The position numbers and the translations under genes were made by a program. This document shows positions 42,764-52,424 of a DNA stretch of 64,000 nucleotides, in pieces. Within the stretch, counting starts at the first letter, position 1. Every line of letters starts with the position of its first letter. Origin of the DNA: Paenibacillus sp. 1001270B_150601_E10 (GTDB lineage Bacteria > Bacillota > Bacilli > Paenibacillales > Paenibacillaceae). Under the pieces are notes generated by a model that worked only from the letters and a program-made list of their open reading frames with translations, ran no database searches and was not told the origin of the DNA. Location: assembly GCF_015558675.1 (NCBI RefSeq), contig NZ_JADMOL010000002.1, positions 161,975 to 225,974 on the forward strand, read 5' to 3'.

Positions 42764-44212
42764 ATGGATCAGACTCATCTAACTTTACATACCGATAAGT
42801 ACCAAATCAATATGATGTATGCGCATTGGAAAAATGGGACGCATCAGAAAATTCGCACATTTGAGGCCTACTTTCGCAAGAATCCGTTTCAAGGCGGTTA
42901 TGCTGTGTTTGCTGGATTGGAGCGCATCCTGCAGTATTTGGAGGAGCTCAGATTTGACGAAAGCGATATCGCTTATTTAAGAGAACAGGAAGAGAATTAC
43001 GATGAGGCCTTTCTGGAGGAGCTGAAGCAGTTCGCTTTTACAGGCGATGTATACGCCGTGCAGGAGGGGACGATTGTATTCCCTAATGAGCCGCTTATTC
43101 GAGTGGAGGGTCGCTTGTTTGAGATACAGCTTGTAGAGACAGCGATTCTAAACTTTATGAATTATCAGACGCTAATTGCAACAAAGGCGGCGCGTATTAA
43201 GCATGCTGCGCCCGATGGCATTCTGCTGGAATTCGGTACGAGACGCGCGCAGGAGGCTTCTGCTGCCTTGTGGGGAGCAAGAGCGGCCGTAATCGGCGGC
43301 TTCGATGCCACGAGCAATCTGCTTGCCGGCAAGCTGTTTGGCATTCCTACGAAGGGGACGCATGCCCATGCCTTTGTTCAGGACGCAAATAGTGAGTTGG
43401 AGGCGTTCGAAGCTTATGCAAGAGCGTTGCCTGATCATGTGACGCTGCTTGTCGATACGTATGATACGCTAAAGAGCGGGGTTCCGAATGCCATCAAGGT
43501 GGGGCTATTGCTTAAGGAGCAAGGCAAGACATTAAGAGGCATTCGCCTAGACAGCGGAGACTTGGCGTATCTGTCTCGTGAAGCCAGAAAGATGCTTGAT
43601 GCAGCAGGGCTTAACGAGGTGAAGATCGTGGCTTCGAACGATCTTGACGAATACACGATTCAGAGCTTGAAGTCACAGGGGGCCAAGATCGATACATGGG
43701 GAGTGGGCACTAAGCTGATCACTGCGCAGGATTCGCCTTCCCTAGGCGGTGTGTATAAGCTTGTTGCGAAGCTCGAGGGTGAGGAATGGCTGCCTACCAT
43801 CAAGATATCTGGCAATCCTGAAAAAGTGACGACTCCTGGGCGCAAGCAGTTGATGCGGATCGTCAATCGCCATTCAGGACGTGCTGAGGCGGACTACCTG
43901 ATGGATATGGAGGAGAGCCTTGAGGGGGTTCAGAAGCTTAAGCTGTTTGATCCGATTCATACGTATCTCCACAAGTTTGTTACGGACTTTGATGCTGTTC
44001 CTCTGCACAAGCTCGTATACCGCAATGGGAAGAGAGCCGAAGCCGCTCCTACGCTTGAGGAGCTCAAGCAATATCACGAGGCGCAGAAGGAAATGTTCTG
44101 GAGCGAATATTTGCGGAACTTGAATCCTGAGCGCTACCCTGTAGACTTAAGCCAGCAGGTGTGGGATACGAAGATGAGATTGATTGCTGAGCATACGAAG
44201 AAGGAAGGTTAG
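42764..44212 (+). CDS. pncB: Nicotinate phosphoribosyltransferase
   Basis: A 482-residue enzyme of NAD salvage that converts nicotinate and PRPP to nicotinate mononucleotide. It has LHTDKYQINMMYAHWKNG near the start, the active-site block EFGTRRAQEASAALWGARAA, and GIRLDSGDLAYLS. The frame is open from 42713. The ATG at 42764 is preferred because AAGGAG lies 11 nt upstream and the product then starts, as in relatives, a few residues before LHTD. The ATGs at 42722 and 42743 are alternatives. Second gene of the Nudix-pncB-nadD operon. Confidence 0.92.
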   Translation: MDQTHLTLHTDKYQINMMYAHWKNGTHQKIRTFEAYFRKNPFQGGYAVFAGLERILQYLEELRFDESDIAYLREQEENYDEAFLEELKQFAFTGDVYAVQEGTIVFPNEPLIRVEGRLFEIQLVETAILNFMNYQTLIATKAARIKHAAPDGILLEFGTRRAQEASAALWGARAAVIGGFDATSNLLAGKLFGIPTKGTHAHAFVQDANSELEAFEAYARALPDHVTLLVDTYDTLKSGVPNAIKVGLLLKEQGKTLRGIRLDSGDLAYLSREARKMLDAAGLNEVKIVASNDLDEYTIQSLKSQGAKIDTWGVGTKLITAQDSPSLGGVYKLVAKLEGEEWLPTIKISGNPEKVTTPGRKQLMRIVNRHSGRAEADYLMDMEESLEGVQKLKLFDPIHTYLHKFVTDFDAVPLHKLVYRNGKRAEAAPTLEELKQYHEAQKEMFWSEYLRNLNPERYPVDLSQQVWDTKMRLIAEHTKKEG

Positions 44213-44231
44213 CGAAGAGGAGGTTGTCCTT

Positions 44232-44864
44232 GTGCGAATCGGAATATTTGGCAGTGCGTTCGATCCGTTTACGAATGCACATGGCTTTACCGCATACAGC
44301 ATTGCAGAGCGAAGAAAGCTGGATAAGGTGATTTTTGTGCCATCAGCAGATCTAAGAACAGATAAGGAACTGCAAGCTGGCAATGAACATCGGTGGCAGA
44401 TGCTGCTGCTAGGCATTGAGCACGGCCCCTTGAATCAAGCAGGGCAGCCGCTATTCGAGGCGAGTCGGATTGAACTGGATGCGACAGCAGGCTCGCATTA
44501 TACGCTGCATACCATGAACCAGTTTAAGGAGCAATACCCTGAGGATGAACTGTTTTTTATCATGGGAGCGGATTTGCTTCCGAATCTTCATGAATGGCGT
44601 TATGGGGATGAGCTGGTGGCAAAGCACCGCTTTATCGTGATGGCAAGAGGCGGATATGACATGCTTGAGATTATCGCGAGGAACCCGCTGCTTAGGAGAT
44701 ACGAGATGAACTTTGATCTTCTGCATAAGGGTCTTGCTATCGAGATCTCTTCTACCTATATACGCGAGGAGTTGAAGATGGGAGCAAGCTTGCCTCGCTA
44801 CCTTATGCCAAGGGTGGTTGAGGATTATATCCTTGAGCACAAGCTGTATCAGGCGACAACATAA
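44232..44864 (+). CDS. Nicotinate-nucleotide adenylyltransferase, NadD-like
   Basis: A 210-residue nucleotidyltransferase that would adenylate nicotinate mononucleotide, the step after pncB. The start is GTG at 44232, set by AGGAGGT seven bases upstream. It has IFGSAFDPFTNAHG (a GSFDPxHxGH-like motif in which Thr replaces the first His of HxGH), FIMGADLLPNLHEW and the C-terminal ISSTYIREEL. It may be a second, salvage-linked NadD, because nadD usually also sits next to yqeK elsewhere in Bacillales. That second copy is not in this window. Confidence 0.88.
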   Translation: MRIGIFGSAFDPFTNAHGFTAYSIAERRKLDKVIFVPSADLRTDKELQAGNEHRWQMLLLGIEHGPLNQAGQPLFEASRIELDATAGSHYTLHTMNQFKEQYPEDELFFIMGADLLPNLHEWRYGDELVAKHRFIVMARGGYDMLEIIARNPLLRRYEMNFDLLHKGLAIEISSTYIREELKMGASLPRYLMPRVVEDYILEHKLYQATT

Positions 44865-44948
44865 TTCTGGCTGATGTTGAGCCTTAATGGAACAGGGCCG
44901 GGATTTGAACATGCTTTGCCAAAGAAAATAAGGCTTAGAACATAGAAA

Positions 44949-44998
44949 GGGGAATGTCAGGAAGCGGCAGATGCTGCTTCCTGACATTCCCCTGTTTT
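44949..44998 (+). terminator. Strong intrinsic terminator of the NAD operon
   Basis: GGGGAATGTCAGGAAGC (44949-44965) pairs perfectly over 17 bp with its complement at 44976-44992. TGTTTTTA follows. Confidence 0.93.
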
Positions 44999-45078
44999 TA
45001 TGGATGCTTTTTTAAAGAAGCTCTTCCTTTTTAACGATATAAGTCTGTTGCTCTATTTCCACTCATGCTTATCTGGCC

Positions 45079-46140
45079 TTAGGGCTTCTCCGGCAGGCTC
45101 TTTCCGCTTGAGTCTCTAATCATAAGCTCCGCAGGTAGACTCAACGTGCTGAATGAAAGATCAGTTGTCCCGACCATATTGATAATCTTCTGAACTGCTG
45201 CCTTCGACATGTCATAGAGCGGAAGCTTCACAGAGGAGAGCTTCGGCACTGTTCGGGATGCGAGATCAATGTCATCAAAGCCAATGATCGCCATCTCATC
45301 GGGTACCGAGATGCCGTGTTCGTGCAATACCTCGATGGCGGATAGCGCCATGTCGTCATTAGCGGCAAACATCGCAGTTGGCCGTTCGCCTGACTCGATC
45401 AGCTTGTTCATCTCAGCTGCTGCGCATTCCTTGCTGAAATGTCCCTCCAGCACATATGAATCGTTGATTGGCAGTCCATGCTTGTTCATGGTATCGACAT
45501 AGGCGGTATATCGCTCTTTGCCGGAATAGGTGTTTCGTTCGCCGCACAGCATGCCGATGTCGCGATGGCCTAGGCCGATCAAATACTCCATGGCTTCTAC
45601 AGTACCGTCGTAATCCTTGGAATTGATAACAGCAAGATGCCCCTTATCGAGACGTTCGGCAATAATCTCCGTAATGTCATAATCAATGATGACAAGAGGA
45701 GCGTTTAATTGCACAAGCTCTCGGACAATCTCGATATCCTTTTGGATGCCAACCAGAATGCCGCCATCAATTCGTTTTTGCAAAAAGGCCTGTTTTACCT
45801 TCTGAAAGTCCTCGCGGCTGTACACGGTATGGATAAGCACATAGAATCCCTTCGCATTAGCTGTATCGACGACTGCCTCCACGAATGGGGCAAAGTAATT
45901 ATTTTGATAAATCCGATTGCCTTGTTCTTTTCCGCTCAAGCTGATGGCAAACAATCCGATGGTATCCGTACGCTTGCCGGCTAGGGCGCGAGCAAAGCTG
46001 TTCGGTTCATAGTGATACTCCTCAATGACCTTCAATACTTTGGCTTTCGTCTCTTCGGGGACGTTTGGATAGTTATTAATGACACGAGATACGGTACTTC
46101 GGGATACCCCGGCGAGCTTAGCAATATCTTCGCTGCGCAT
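45079..46140 (-). CDS. LacI-family transcriptional regulator
   Basis: A 353-residue repressor with the N-terminal helix-turn-helix (MRSEDIAKLAGVSRSTVSRVINNYP), the hinge helix ending in SFARALAGKR and a two-lobe sugar-binding domain (ADDMALSAIEVLHEHGISVP, then AIIGFDD). AGGAGG precedes the ATG. It is divergent from rhaD, from which a role in rhamnose-related control is inferred. Its own ligand is not evident. Confidence 0.9.
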   Translation of the reverse strand: MRSEDIAKLAGVSRSTVSRVINNYPNVPEETKAKVLKVIEEYHYEPNSFARALAGKRTDTIGLFAISLSGKEQGNRIYQNNYFAPFVEAVVDTANAKGFYVLIHTVYSREDFQKVKQAFLQKRIDGGILVGIQKDIEIVRELVQLNAPLVIIDYDITEIIAERLDKGHLAVINSKDYDGTVEAMEYLIGLGHRDIGMLCGERNTYSGKERYTAYVDTMNKHGLPINDSYVLEGHFSKECAAAEMNKLIESGERPTAMFAANDDMALSAIEVLHEHGISVPDEMAIIGFDDIDLASRTVPKLSSVKLPLYDMSKAAVQKIINMVGTTDLSFSTLSLPAELMIRDSSGKSLPEKP

Positions 46141-46398
46141 GCTTCCTCCTTGAATAACGCCCGTTGTTAACCTGATTGTACTAGGGAAGGCCTAGGACTG
46201 GCAAGTTTTAGCCTTTTCATTATTCAGCTTGATCAGAAGAGCCTGCATGAATATTCTCCATTCAGATGAATCCTCTCGATCCAAAATATTGAATGAATGT
46301 GTCAGTAGATTAAACATTTCTTCATTTGTGCAGCAAGTTCAGAAGTGAAACATCTGTGATTATGGATTTTCTAACAAAAAGTTCATAAAACAAAGATA

Positions 46399-46422
46399 AA
46401 ACAAACATTTTAATGTCTGTTT
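46399..46422 (+). promoter_or_regulatory. Inverted repeat just upstream of the rhaD -35 (candidate operator)
   Basis: AAACAAACAT, four bases, ATGTCTGTTT: nine of ten positions pair. It ends 3 bp before TTGACT, a position usual for an activator site. Confidence 0.5.
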
Positions 46423-46425
46423 ATG

Positions 46426-46453
46426 TTGACTTAGCCATTGATTCTGGTACGAT
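46426..46453 (+). promoter_or_regulatory. Predicted promoter of rhaD
   Basis: TTGACT (46426-46431) and TACGAT (46448-46453) are 16 bp apart. The ATG follows 42 bp later with AAAGGGAGAG between. Confidence 0.6.
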
Positions 46454-46495
46454 AAGGGTATAGATCTCAAGAGAGAACAAAGGGAGAGAATCATA

Positions 46496-47347
46496 ATGGA
46501 TCAATTGACGATTGTGAATCCAACGGCTCAAGATGTGCATACGAAGGCTCCTTTCCTTCGTGAAATGATGGAAATTACGTTTACAATGTGGAAAAATGGC
46601 TGGGACGAGCGTAACGGCGGCAATGTCAGCTATATTGTAGAAGAAGCGGAAGTGGCAAAGTACATCGATATTACGAAAGTGGATCGTGCGCTCGCATTGA
46701 CATTCCCGGTTGCAGAGCTTGCGAATCGATATTTTGTTGTTACGGGCTCGGGCAAGTATTTCAAAAACATGATGGCTGACCCTGAACATAATCTTGGCGT
46801 TATTCGCGTAGCAGCAGACGGCAAGAGCATTGATATTCTGTGGGGATTAAAGGGCAATGCGGTGCCAACGAGTGAATTGCCTTCGCACTTTATGAGCCAT
46901 ATTGAAAGATTGAAGATGGATCCGAATCATCGTGTTGTCATGCATAACCATGCAACCAACGTGATCGCGATGACCTTTATTCATGAACTGAATGAAAAGA
47001 GCTTCACAAGAACGCTTTGGGAAATGTGCACGGAATGCCTCGTCGTCTTCCCTGACGGCATTGGCATTCTGCCTTGGATGGTACCAGGAAGCACAGAGAT
47101 CGGTCGTGCAACGGCGGAGAAGATGAAGAAGCATCGTGCGGTTATTTGGCCGCATCATGGCATCTTCGGAACAGGCACAACGATTGATGAGGCGTTTGGC
47201 TTAATTGAGACGATAGAGAAGGCTGCAATCATTTATATGCTGATTGTAAGCTCGAATCAGCCTATCCTGCAGCGCATCACGAATCAAGAGCTTATTGATC
47301 TCGCCAAAGCCTTTGGCGTTGAGCCAATGCCAGGTGTCCTTGATTAA
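46496..47347 (+). CDS. rhaD: L-rhamnulose-1-phosphate aldolase
   Basis: A 283-residue class II zinc aldolase that cleaves rhamnulose-1-phosphate to dihydroxyacetone phosphate and lactaldehyde. It is clearly similar along its length to E. coli RhaD as I recall it: [58 protein letters not shown]. Zinc-ligand histidines appear in VVMHNHATN and in IWPHHGIFG. The other rhamnose genes (isomerase, kinase) are not in the window, so this is an isolated catabolic gene beside a LacI regulator. Confidence 0.93.
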   Translation: MDQLTIVNPTAQDVHTKAPFLREMMEITFTMWKNGWDERNGGNVSYIVEEAEVAKYIDITKVDRALALTFPVAELANRYFVVTGSGKYFKNMMADPEHNLGVIRVAADGKSIDILWGLKGNAVPTSELPSHFMSHIERLKMDPNHRVVMHNHATNVIAMTFIHELNEKSFTRTLWEMCTECLVVFPDGIGILPWMVPGSTEIGRATAEKMKKHRAVIWPHHGIFGTGTTIDEAFGLIETIEKAAIIYMLIVSSNQPILQRITNQELIDLAKAFGVEPMPGVLD

Positions 47348-47754
47348 TTCGCGAGTATGCTTAACCTTTAATAGGATCGATTTGATCGCAACGACCCAAT
47401 TTCCTTGATGAAGTTGGGTCGTTTTGTTGTTATTGTTCCGATGGATTCTTGCGCAATCATCAGCATAATCATAGAATGGCAGGGATGAACTCAGATGAGG
47501 AGTCATTGATTTTGCCCCATACAGATTAGGATTGGAAGAAGATTCACATAAAGAAAGTCATCCAGGCTGGAAGGGGATAGGACGGCAGCAACGAATAACC
47601 TATCATGTACGTTCCATTTTTCAAAGTCGTTGGATAAAGAAGAATTATGACATCATATACGCGATATCCCAGCAGCAGACTGTATAGGCTAGCGCGAGTG
47701 ATGTGATGATTCATCGGGATGCGTACAACTTGAGACAGAGGAGGTCAAGCTGCA
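47348..47754. other. Intergenic region between rhaD and the esterase gene
   Basis: About 400 bp. It holds the rhaD terminator (47389-47426). I see no convincing promoter or small gene in the rest, only the ribosome site AGGAGG at its right end. Confidence 0.4.
47389..47426 (+). terminator. Intrinsic terminator of rhaD
   Basis: AACGACCCAA (47389-47398) pairs perfectly with TTGGGTCGTT (47413-47422). TTGTTGTTATT follows. Confidence 0.88.
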
Positions 47755-48558
47755 ATGCAAACGTTTACACTCCCTTTATGGAACGAACAGGAAGCTCAAG
47801 CTGCTGGTATTCATCCATCTGCAATTCCAACCTTAACAGCCTATCCATTGGGTCATGGGAAACAAACCGCGGCGTGGATCATATGCCCTGGCGGCGGGTA
47901 TGCAATGAAGGCTTATCATGAGGGGGAGCCTGTAGCTAGATGGCTGAATCAGTTAGGCATGGCTGCCTTTGTGCTGGACTACAGGGTTCATCCGCATCGT
48001 TTTCCAAGCGCGCAGATGGATGCAGCAAGGGCGATTCGCTTGGTGCGCTATTATGCGGATACGTGGCGCATTGACCCGCATCGCATCGGCATATTGGGAT
48101 TCTCTGCTGGCGGACACCTTGCTGCAGGAGCGGGAACCCGGTACGATCGCGGTCAGCTTCACGCCAAAGAAGCGATCGATCAAATGAGCAGCAGACCGGA
48201 TGCTATGATCTTGAGCTACCCGGTCATCACATTCATGCCTCCTTACACTCATGAAGGCTCCGTTCATCATCTGCTAGGAGATCAGCCTAACGATGAACTC
48301 CGTCTTCAGCTGTCGCACGAACGGTATGTAACCTCGGATACACCGATGACGTTTATCTGGCATACCGCCGATGATGAGGCTGTTCCGGCTCAGAATAGTC
48401 TATCGTTTGCAGAAGCATTGAAGCAGCAAGGCGTACCGCATGAGCTGCACATTTACGAGAGCGGACCTCATGGTCTCGGATTAGCAGAGCAGCATCCTCA
48501 TGCCAAGCCGTGGACGGAACAGTGTGCATCGTGGCTTCGTCGTCATGGATGGTGCTAG
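47755..48558 (+). CDS. Alpha/beta hydrolase, acetyl-esterase (acetylxylan esterase-like) type
   Basis: A 267-residue serine hydrolase. It has CPGGGYAMKAYHEGEPVARWL (an HGGG-like oxyanion region), the nucleophile elbow GFSAGGH (Ser about 120), Asp in WHTADDEAVP and His in SGPHGLGL near the C-terminus. Relatives deacetylate sugars or xylan. AGGAGG precedes the ATG. Its stop codon shares the CTAG at 48555-48558 with the stop of the convergent gene, so there is no room for a terminator between them. Confidence 0.88.
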   Translation: MQTFTLPLWNEQEAQAAGIHPSAIPTLTAYPLGHGKQTAAWIICPGGGYAMKAYHEGEPVARWLNQLGMAAFVLDYRVHPHRFPSAQMDAARAIRLVRYYADTWRIDPHRIGILGFSAGGHLAAGAGTRYDRGQLHAKEAIDQMSSRPDAMILSYPVITFMPPYTHEGSVHHLLGDQPNDELRLQLSHERYVTSDTPMTFIWHTADDEAVPAQNSLSFAEALKQQGVPHELHIYESGPHGLGLAEQHPHAKPWTEQCASWLRRHGWC

Positions 48559-49220
48559 CTCGGGTAGCGAGCAGCCATCTCCTCCAGCTTATCAGAGCGA
48601 TAGCGATGGATTCCAGGCTGAGAGAAGGTTGCCGCTTCGATCATCGCCATCGCAATTCGGCGTGCTTGAATAGGGCGATAACGCTTGAGTGAGCCGATGA
48701 GAAGCCATGCGAAGAGCGGGCTAAGCCAAGCCGCGAACTTCTCCCCGAATCGAAATTCCGAGCGGTCTCCAAGAATAAGAGAGGGCTGAAGAATATGCAG
48801 CTCATGGAGGTTGAGCGACTCCAAGTCTGCCTCCAGCTCTCCTTTTACACGGCTGTAGAAGAAAGGCGACTTCTGGTCTGAGCCCATTGCAGTAATGACG
48901 AGGAATCGACTCGCCCCTGCCCGCTTCGCTAAGCGGGCTGCTGTAAGCGGATATTCGTAGTCGACCTTGCGGAAGGCCGCTTGTGATCCGGCCTTCTTGA
49001 TGGTTGTTCCTAAGCAGCAATAGACATCGTCTACGTGAAACAGGGGCAAGAACGCCTCCATGTTATCAAATGAAACGATATGTACCTCGCATTTTGGGTG
49101 GTTAACGTCTAGTGGCCGCCTCGTTAACACGATGATATGATCATAGTGAAAGGTAAGAAGGGAGAGGCAGTGGCCTCCAACAAGGCCAGTTGCGCCTAGA
49201 AACAGGGCTCGCTTAGTCAT
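48555..49220 (-). CDS. NAD(P)-binding oxidoreductase, atypical SDR (HTATIP2/NAD(P)H-binding type)
   Basis: 221 residues from the ATG at 49220 (GGAGGAG nine bases upstream; an in-frame start 8 codons earlier is less likely). It has the dinucleotide motif FLGATGLVGGH, the strand ending in VYCCLGTTIKKAGS, and the YSRVKGELE (YxxxK) region. It resembles proteins often called nucleoside-diphosphate-sugar epimerases or oxidoreductases. The substrate is unknown. Confidence 0.85.
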   Translation of the reverse strand: MTKRALFLGATGLVGGHCLSLLTFHYDHIIVLTRRPLDVNHPKCEVHIVSFDNMEAFLPLFHVDDVYCCLGTTIKKAGSQAAFRKVDYEYPLTAARLAKRAGASRFLVITAMGSDQKSPFFYSRVKGELEADLESLNLHELHILQPSLILGDRSEFRFGEKFAAWLSPLFAWLLIGSLKRYRPIQARRIAMAMIEAATFSQPGIHRYRSDKLEEMAARYPS

Positions 49221-49319
49221 ACTAGTTAACTCCTCCATTAGCATGCAGTATGCCTTTTATAGGTAAAGGTATCTAATTAATGAGCTGTACGTCAATCAAC
49301 ACAGATGTTAGAGCAAAAA

Positions 49320-49366
49320 CATTAGCTAAAGCAAAAGAGCAGGGGAAACCCCTGCTCTTTTGCTTT
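49320..49366 (-). terminator. Strong intrinsic terminator of the LTA-synthase-like gene
   Basis: An 18-bp perfect stem (49328-49345 with 49349-49366) closes a 3-nt loop. On the minus strand AGCTAATGTTTTTG follows. Confidence 0.85.
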
Positions 49367-49382
49367 CTTAGAATTAGCTGCG

Positions 49383-51257
49383 TTACGGTTTGGGGTTGCG
49401 ATCAGGAAGCTGTTCAACGAAGCTGTCGGATAGCTGCAGAAGCTTGAGCGCACGAACATATTGATCGTTCGTTGATTCTAATGGTTCGATTCCATCTTTC
49501 TGCAGTAAATATTCGTCTCCATCCTCATAGCCGCTGCCTGACACAAATAAGGTTGTGTCGTTTACAAAGGATCCGCTCGGCAGATAATAGCGTTCAGGCA
49601 GAAGATTCTTCGGCTGATTCACGATATCCTGCCCAAAATGAATTTGCTGCTCTAACGAAACGCCCAAGAGATTGGCAAGCGTAGGCAGAAGGTCAACCTG
49701 ACCGCCTGCATGGCTGATGATCTCAGGATCGATACCCGTACTATGGATGAGAAGCGGGATATTGATCATTTCCGCATATCCATACTCATGGCCATAAATC
49801 TCTTCCATGAGCTCGATTTCATTTGCATCCAATGAGTAAAGAGGAAGTCCAAGATGATCGCCGTATATGACAACAAGGCTATTGTCCCATATGCCGGATT
49901 GCTTTAACTCCTTAATAAATTGCCCCAGTGCATAATCTGCATAGCTTTGTGCTCTTAAGTAGTCTCCAACCATCGTATTCTGATAAGCTTCCGGAAGGAC
50001 GATCTTGTCCTTCTCAGGCGGAGTTGTAAAGGGATGATGAGCGGTCATCGAAATGACTTGCGCATAGAATGGCTGGTCAGTCTGTTCCATTTCCTGTAAT
50101 TTTGTCAACGTCTTGCGATACAGCACTTCATCGGAAGCTCCGAAGAACACCTCATCCTCGTTGCCAAAGTAATCCGCATCATAGTAATGATCGAAGCCAA
50201 GGGCTTGATACAGCTCTGCGCGATTCCAGAATTCGACCACATTTGTATGGAAGGTGGCCGATTGATAGCCTGCATTCTTCAGAAGCTTCGGCAAGCTAGG
50301 AACTTCTTTTGGCGCATACATTTGCGAAGCAGCACCAGTTCTTGGAATATACATCGAAGCATTTACGACGAATTCCGCATCCGACGTGTTGCCGGAACCA
50401 ACCTGCTGATAGAATTTAGGGAAATACAGGGATTCCTTCATCAATTGATTCATATTCGGCGTAACTTCTTGGCCGTCTACCTCAAGTCCAAGCAGGAAGT
50501 TCTGAAACGACTCCAACTGAATAATGATCAAGTTCTTCCCTTTGGCTGCGCCTTGAAGCTTAGGGCTCTCATTCGTAGAGATCTCTTTAATTGAATCGAT
50601 CGTGGATTGTGAGATCTCAGAAGCTGGTATCAGCTCAGGCTTCTTCGCGGCAGAAAGGATGGTATAAGCCTCATAATTCAAGATCCCCATTTGTTCAGCC
50701 TTCACAAGCTCATTCATGGTAGCTCGGTTTGGCAGGATATTAAACAAGCATATCGCAAGTGATAGGGTAAACACAGTCGTAACGATTCCCTTTTTTACCT
50801 TCACCGCATGTTTTAAACGCCAGGCTTTTGCATGATTGCTCCGGTAGAGCCAAACCCAAAGCACAACAATATCAATAAAAATAAACAGAAAGTATGGGTC
50901 TAGCAGTGAGAAGACGCTATTCTTTACTGCAGTCACCTGATTCACTTGATCTAATGCTTTGTAATTAACGATGACCCCATAGTATTTGTAGTACATAATG
51001 ACAGCAAATAATATTCCAGTAAGAACTAGATTAACAGTCAAATAAATAGGAATCTTTCGTTTTGAAGAGAACCACTCAATAAAACAGAAAATGATCCAAA
51101 TGAATGGGAGTTCCTTAAAGATCAGCGTCCAAGAAGGACCATCGTCAAAAATAACTAACCAAGCCAACCAGCTCTTGACTAGAAGAGCCACGGTGAAAAA
51201 AAGAAAAGGCTTGACTTGCATCCACCGTTTCGGTGTTGTCTGCAACTCCAACACCAT
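49383..51257 (-). CDS. LTA-synthase-family membrane sulfatase (lipoteichoic acid synthase-like)
   Basis: About 624 residues from the ATG at 51257; a GTG two codons earlier is possible, as the only ribosome site, AGGTG, is very close. Five N-terminal TM segments (to about 185) are followed by an extracellular sulfatase-fold domain. The LtaS catalytic residues are visible: Glu in IIQLESFQNF, nucleophile Thr in GSGNTSDAEF, His in SMTAHHPFTTP and Asp-His in VIYGDHLGL. It would transfer glycerol-phosphate from phosphatidylglycerol onto lipoteichoic acid or a related polymer. A stand-alone gene with its own terminator. Confidence 0.92.
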   Translation of the reverse strand: MVLELQTTPKRWMQVKPFLFFTVALLVKSWLAWLVIFDDGPSWTLIFKELPFIWIIFCFIEWFSSKRKIPIYLTVNLVLTGILFAVIMYYKYYGVIVNYKALDQVNQVTAVKNSVFSLLDPYFLFIFIDIVVLWVWLYRSNHAKAWRLKHAVKVKKGIVTTVFTLSLAICLFNILPNRATMNELVKAEQMGILNYEAYTILSAAKKPELIPASEISQSTIDSIKEISTNESPKLQGAAKGKNLIIIQLESFQNFLLGLEVDGQEVTPNMNQLMKESLYFPKFYQQVGSGNTSDAEFVVNASMYIPRTGAASQMYAPKEVPSLPKLLKNAGYQSATFHTNVVEFWNRAELYQALGFDHYYDADYFGNEDEVFFGASDEVLYRKTLTKLQEMEQTDQPFYAQVISMTAHHPFTTPPEKDKIVLPEAYQNTMVGDYLRAQSYADYALGQFIKELKQSGIWDNSLVVIYGDHLGLPLYSLDANEIELMEEIYGHEYGYAEMINIPLLIHSTGIDPEIISHAGGQVDLLPTLANLLGVSLEQQIHFGQDIVNQPKNLLPERYYLPSGSFVNDTTLFVSGSGYEDGDEYLLQKDGIEPLESTNDQYVRALKLLQLSDSFVEQLPDRNPKP

Positions 51258-51590
51258 ACACACCTACTTTCAGCATTGTAAGATTACATACAGAGTGGAC
51301 CAGGCTCTGAAATATTAAGTTCTTGTATATAGTGACACATAACGAAAACAGGTTCAATGCTCTTCTCCTCAGAAATCGAATGATATTTGAAAAGAACCGC
51401 AACTTTTCCGTTTGAGACCTGCCCTTTATAAAAAAAAGGAGGGGTTTTCCAACCATAGAGCAGGTGGAAAGTAATTTAATTTACACGGTGTATAATACTT
51501 CACAAATTAGACAAATAGATGTATACTAAACCTAAGCAATAGTCTATGACAATAATCACATATAACAATGACAATCGAGGAGTGATTTTC
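51258..51590. other. Intergenic region between the LTA-synthase-like gene and the SDR gene
   Basis: About 330 bp between divergent genes. The right part holds a predicted promoter for the SDR (51499-51527). AT-rich; no small gene is evident. Confidence 0.4.
51499..51527 (+). promoter_or_regulatory. Predicted promoter of the SDR gene
   Basis: TTCACA (51499-51504) and TATACT (51522-51527) are 17 bp apart. The TetR regulator encoded convergently downstream is a plausible controller, but I find no clear palindrome. Confidence 0.5.
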
Positions 51591-52337
51591 ATGGGTCGTT
51601 TGACGGGGAAAGTTGCAATTATTACAGGTGCAGCCAATGGCATGGGAGCAGCGGAAGCTGTATTGTTCGCAAAGGAAGGTGCGAAAGTCGTTGCGACGGA
51701 TATCCAAGAAAGCGCTTTACAGCAATTGCTTGAGCAAATGAAGGAAGCAGGCGGCGAAGGCATCGTGATGAAGCACGATGTAACATCTGAAGAAGGTTGG
51801 GAGCAAGTCGTTGCTGAGGCTGTTAAGCAATTCGGGAAGGTGGACATCCTTGTAAATAACGCTGGTGTAGCTTCTCCAAAAACAATGGTGCAAATGGGAA
51901 TGGAGGAGTGGAACAAGGTGATGAACATTAACCTGAATGGCTGCGTGCTTGGTATGAAGGCTGTCATTCCGGAAATGAAGAAGGCAGGGGGCGGCTCGCT
52001 GATTAATATCTCCTCCATCGGCGGCATCGTAGGGATGGCAGGTTCTAGTCCTTACACTGCTGCAAAAGGGGCACTGCGGGCGCTGTCTAAATCTGCGGCG
52101 GTTGAATACGGCAAGGATCATATCCGTGTGAACTCCGTTCACCCTGGTATTATCGAAACACCGATGACCAAGGATTCCTTCAAGGACGCTGAGCCTTTCT
52201 ACCGTACTTTTACACAGCTTCCTTACTTTGGACAGCCAGAGGATGTTGCATACGGGGTGCTCTTCCTTGCCTCTGACGAATCCCGCTTCATGACAGGAGC
52301 AGAGCTTGTGATTGATGGTGGATGGACAGCCCTCTAA
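51591..52337 (+). CDS. Classical short-chain dehydrogenase/reductase
   Basis: 248 residues from the ATG at 51591 (GAGGAGTG six bases upstream; the open frame continues upstream to 51546 without a ribosome site). It has the cofactor motif TGAANGMG, NNAG, catalytic Ser in INISSIGG and Tyr/Lys in YTAAK. The C-terminal FMTGAELVIDGGWTAL is typical of glucose-1-dehydrogenase and hydroxysteroid or cyclic-alcohol dehydrogenase relatives. The substrate is unknown. Confidence 0.93.
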   Translation: MGRLTGKVAIITGAANGMGAAEAVLFAKEGAKVVATDIQESALQQLLEQMKEAGGEGIVMKHDVTSEEGWEQVVAEAVKQFGKVDILVNNAGVASPKTMVQMGMEEWNKVMNINLNGCVLGMKAVIPEMKKAGGGSLINISSIGGIVGMAGSSPYTAAKGALRALSKSAAVEYGKDHIRVNSVHPGIIETPMTKDSFKDAEPFYRTFTQLPYFGQPEDVAYGVLFLASDESRFMTGAELVIDGGWTAL

Positions 52338-52371
52338 TATTTTGACGGATCCCTTATGATTAAGGTTATAA

Positions 52372-52412
52372 AGCAGCCGCTACCCTTGTTGGATAGCGGC
52401 TGCTGCTTTGTT
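52372..52412 (+). terminator. Intrinsic terminator after the SDR gene
   Basis: AGCAGCCGCTA (52372-52382) pairs perfectly with TAGCGGCTGCT (52394-52404). GCTTTGTTTATT follows. It may also serve the convergent TetR gene. Confidence 0.8.
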
Positions 52413-52424
52413 TATTAAATCATG

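Larger units (their letters stand above)
46141..46495. other. Intergenic control region between the LacI regulator and rhaD
   Basis: About 355 bp. It contains the rhaD promoter (46426-46453) and an inverted repeat (46399-46422). I find no CG-centred LacI-type operator in it, which is notable given the divergent LacI gene. Confidence 0.5.
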
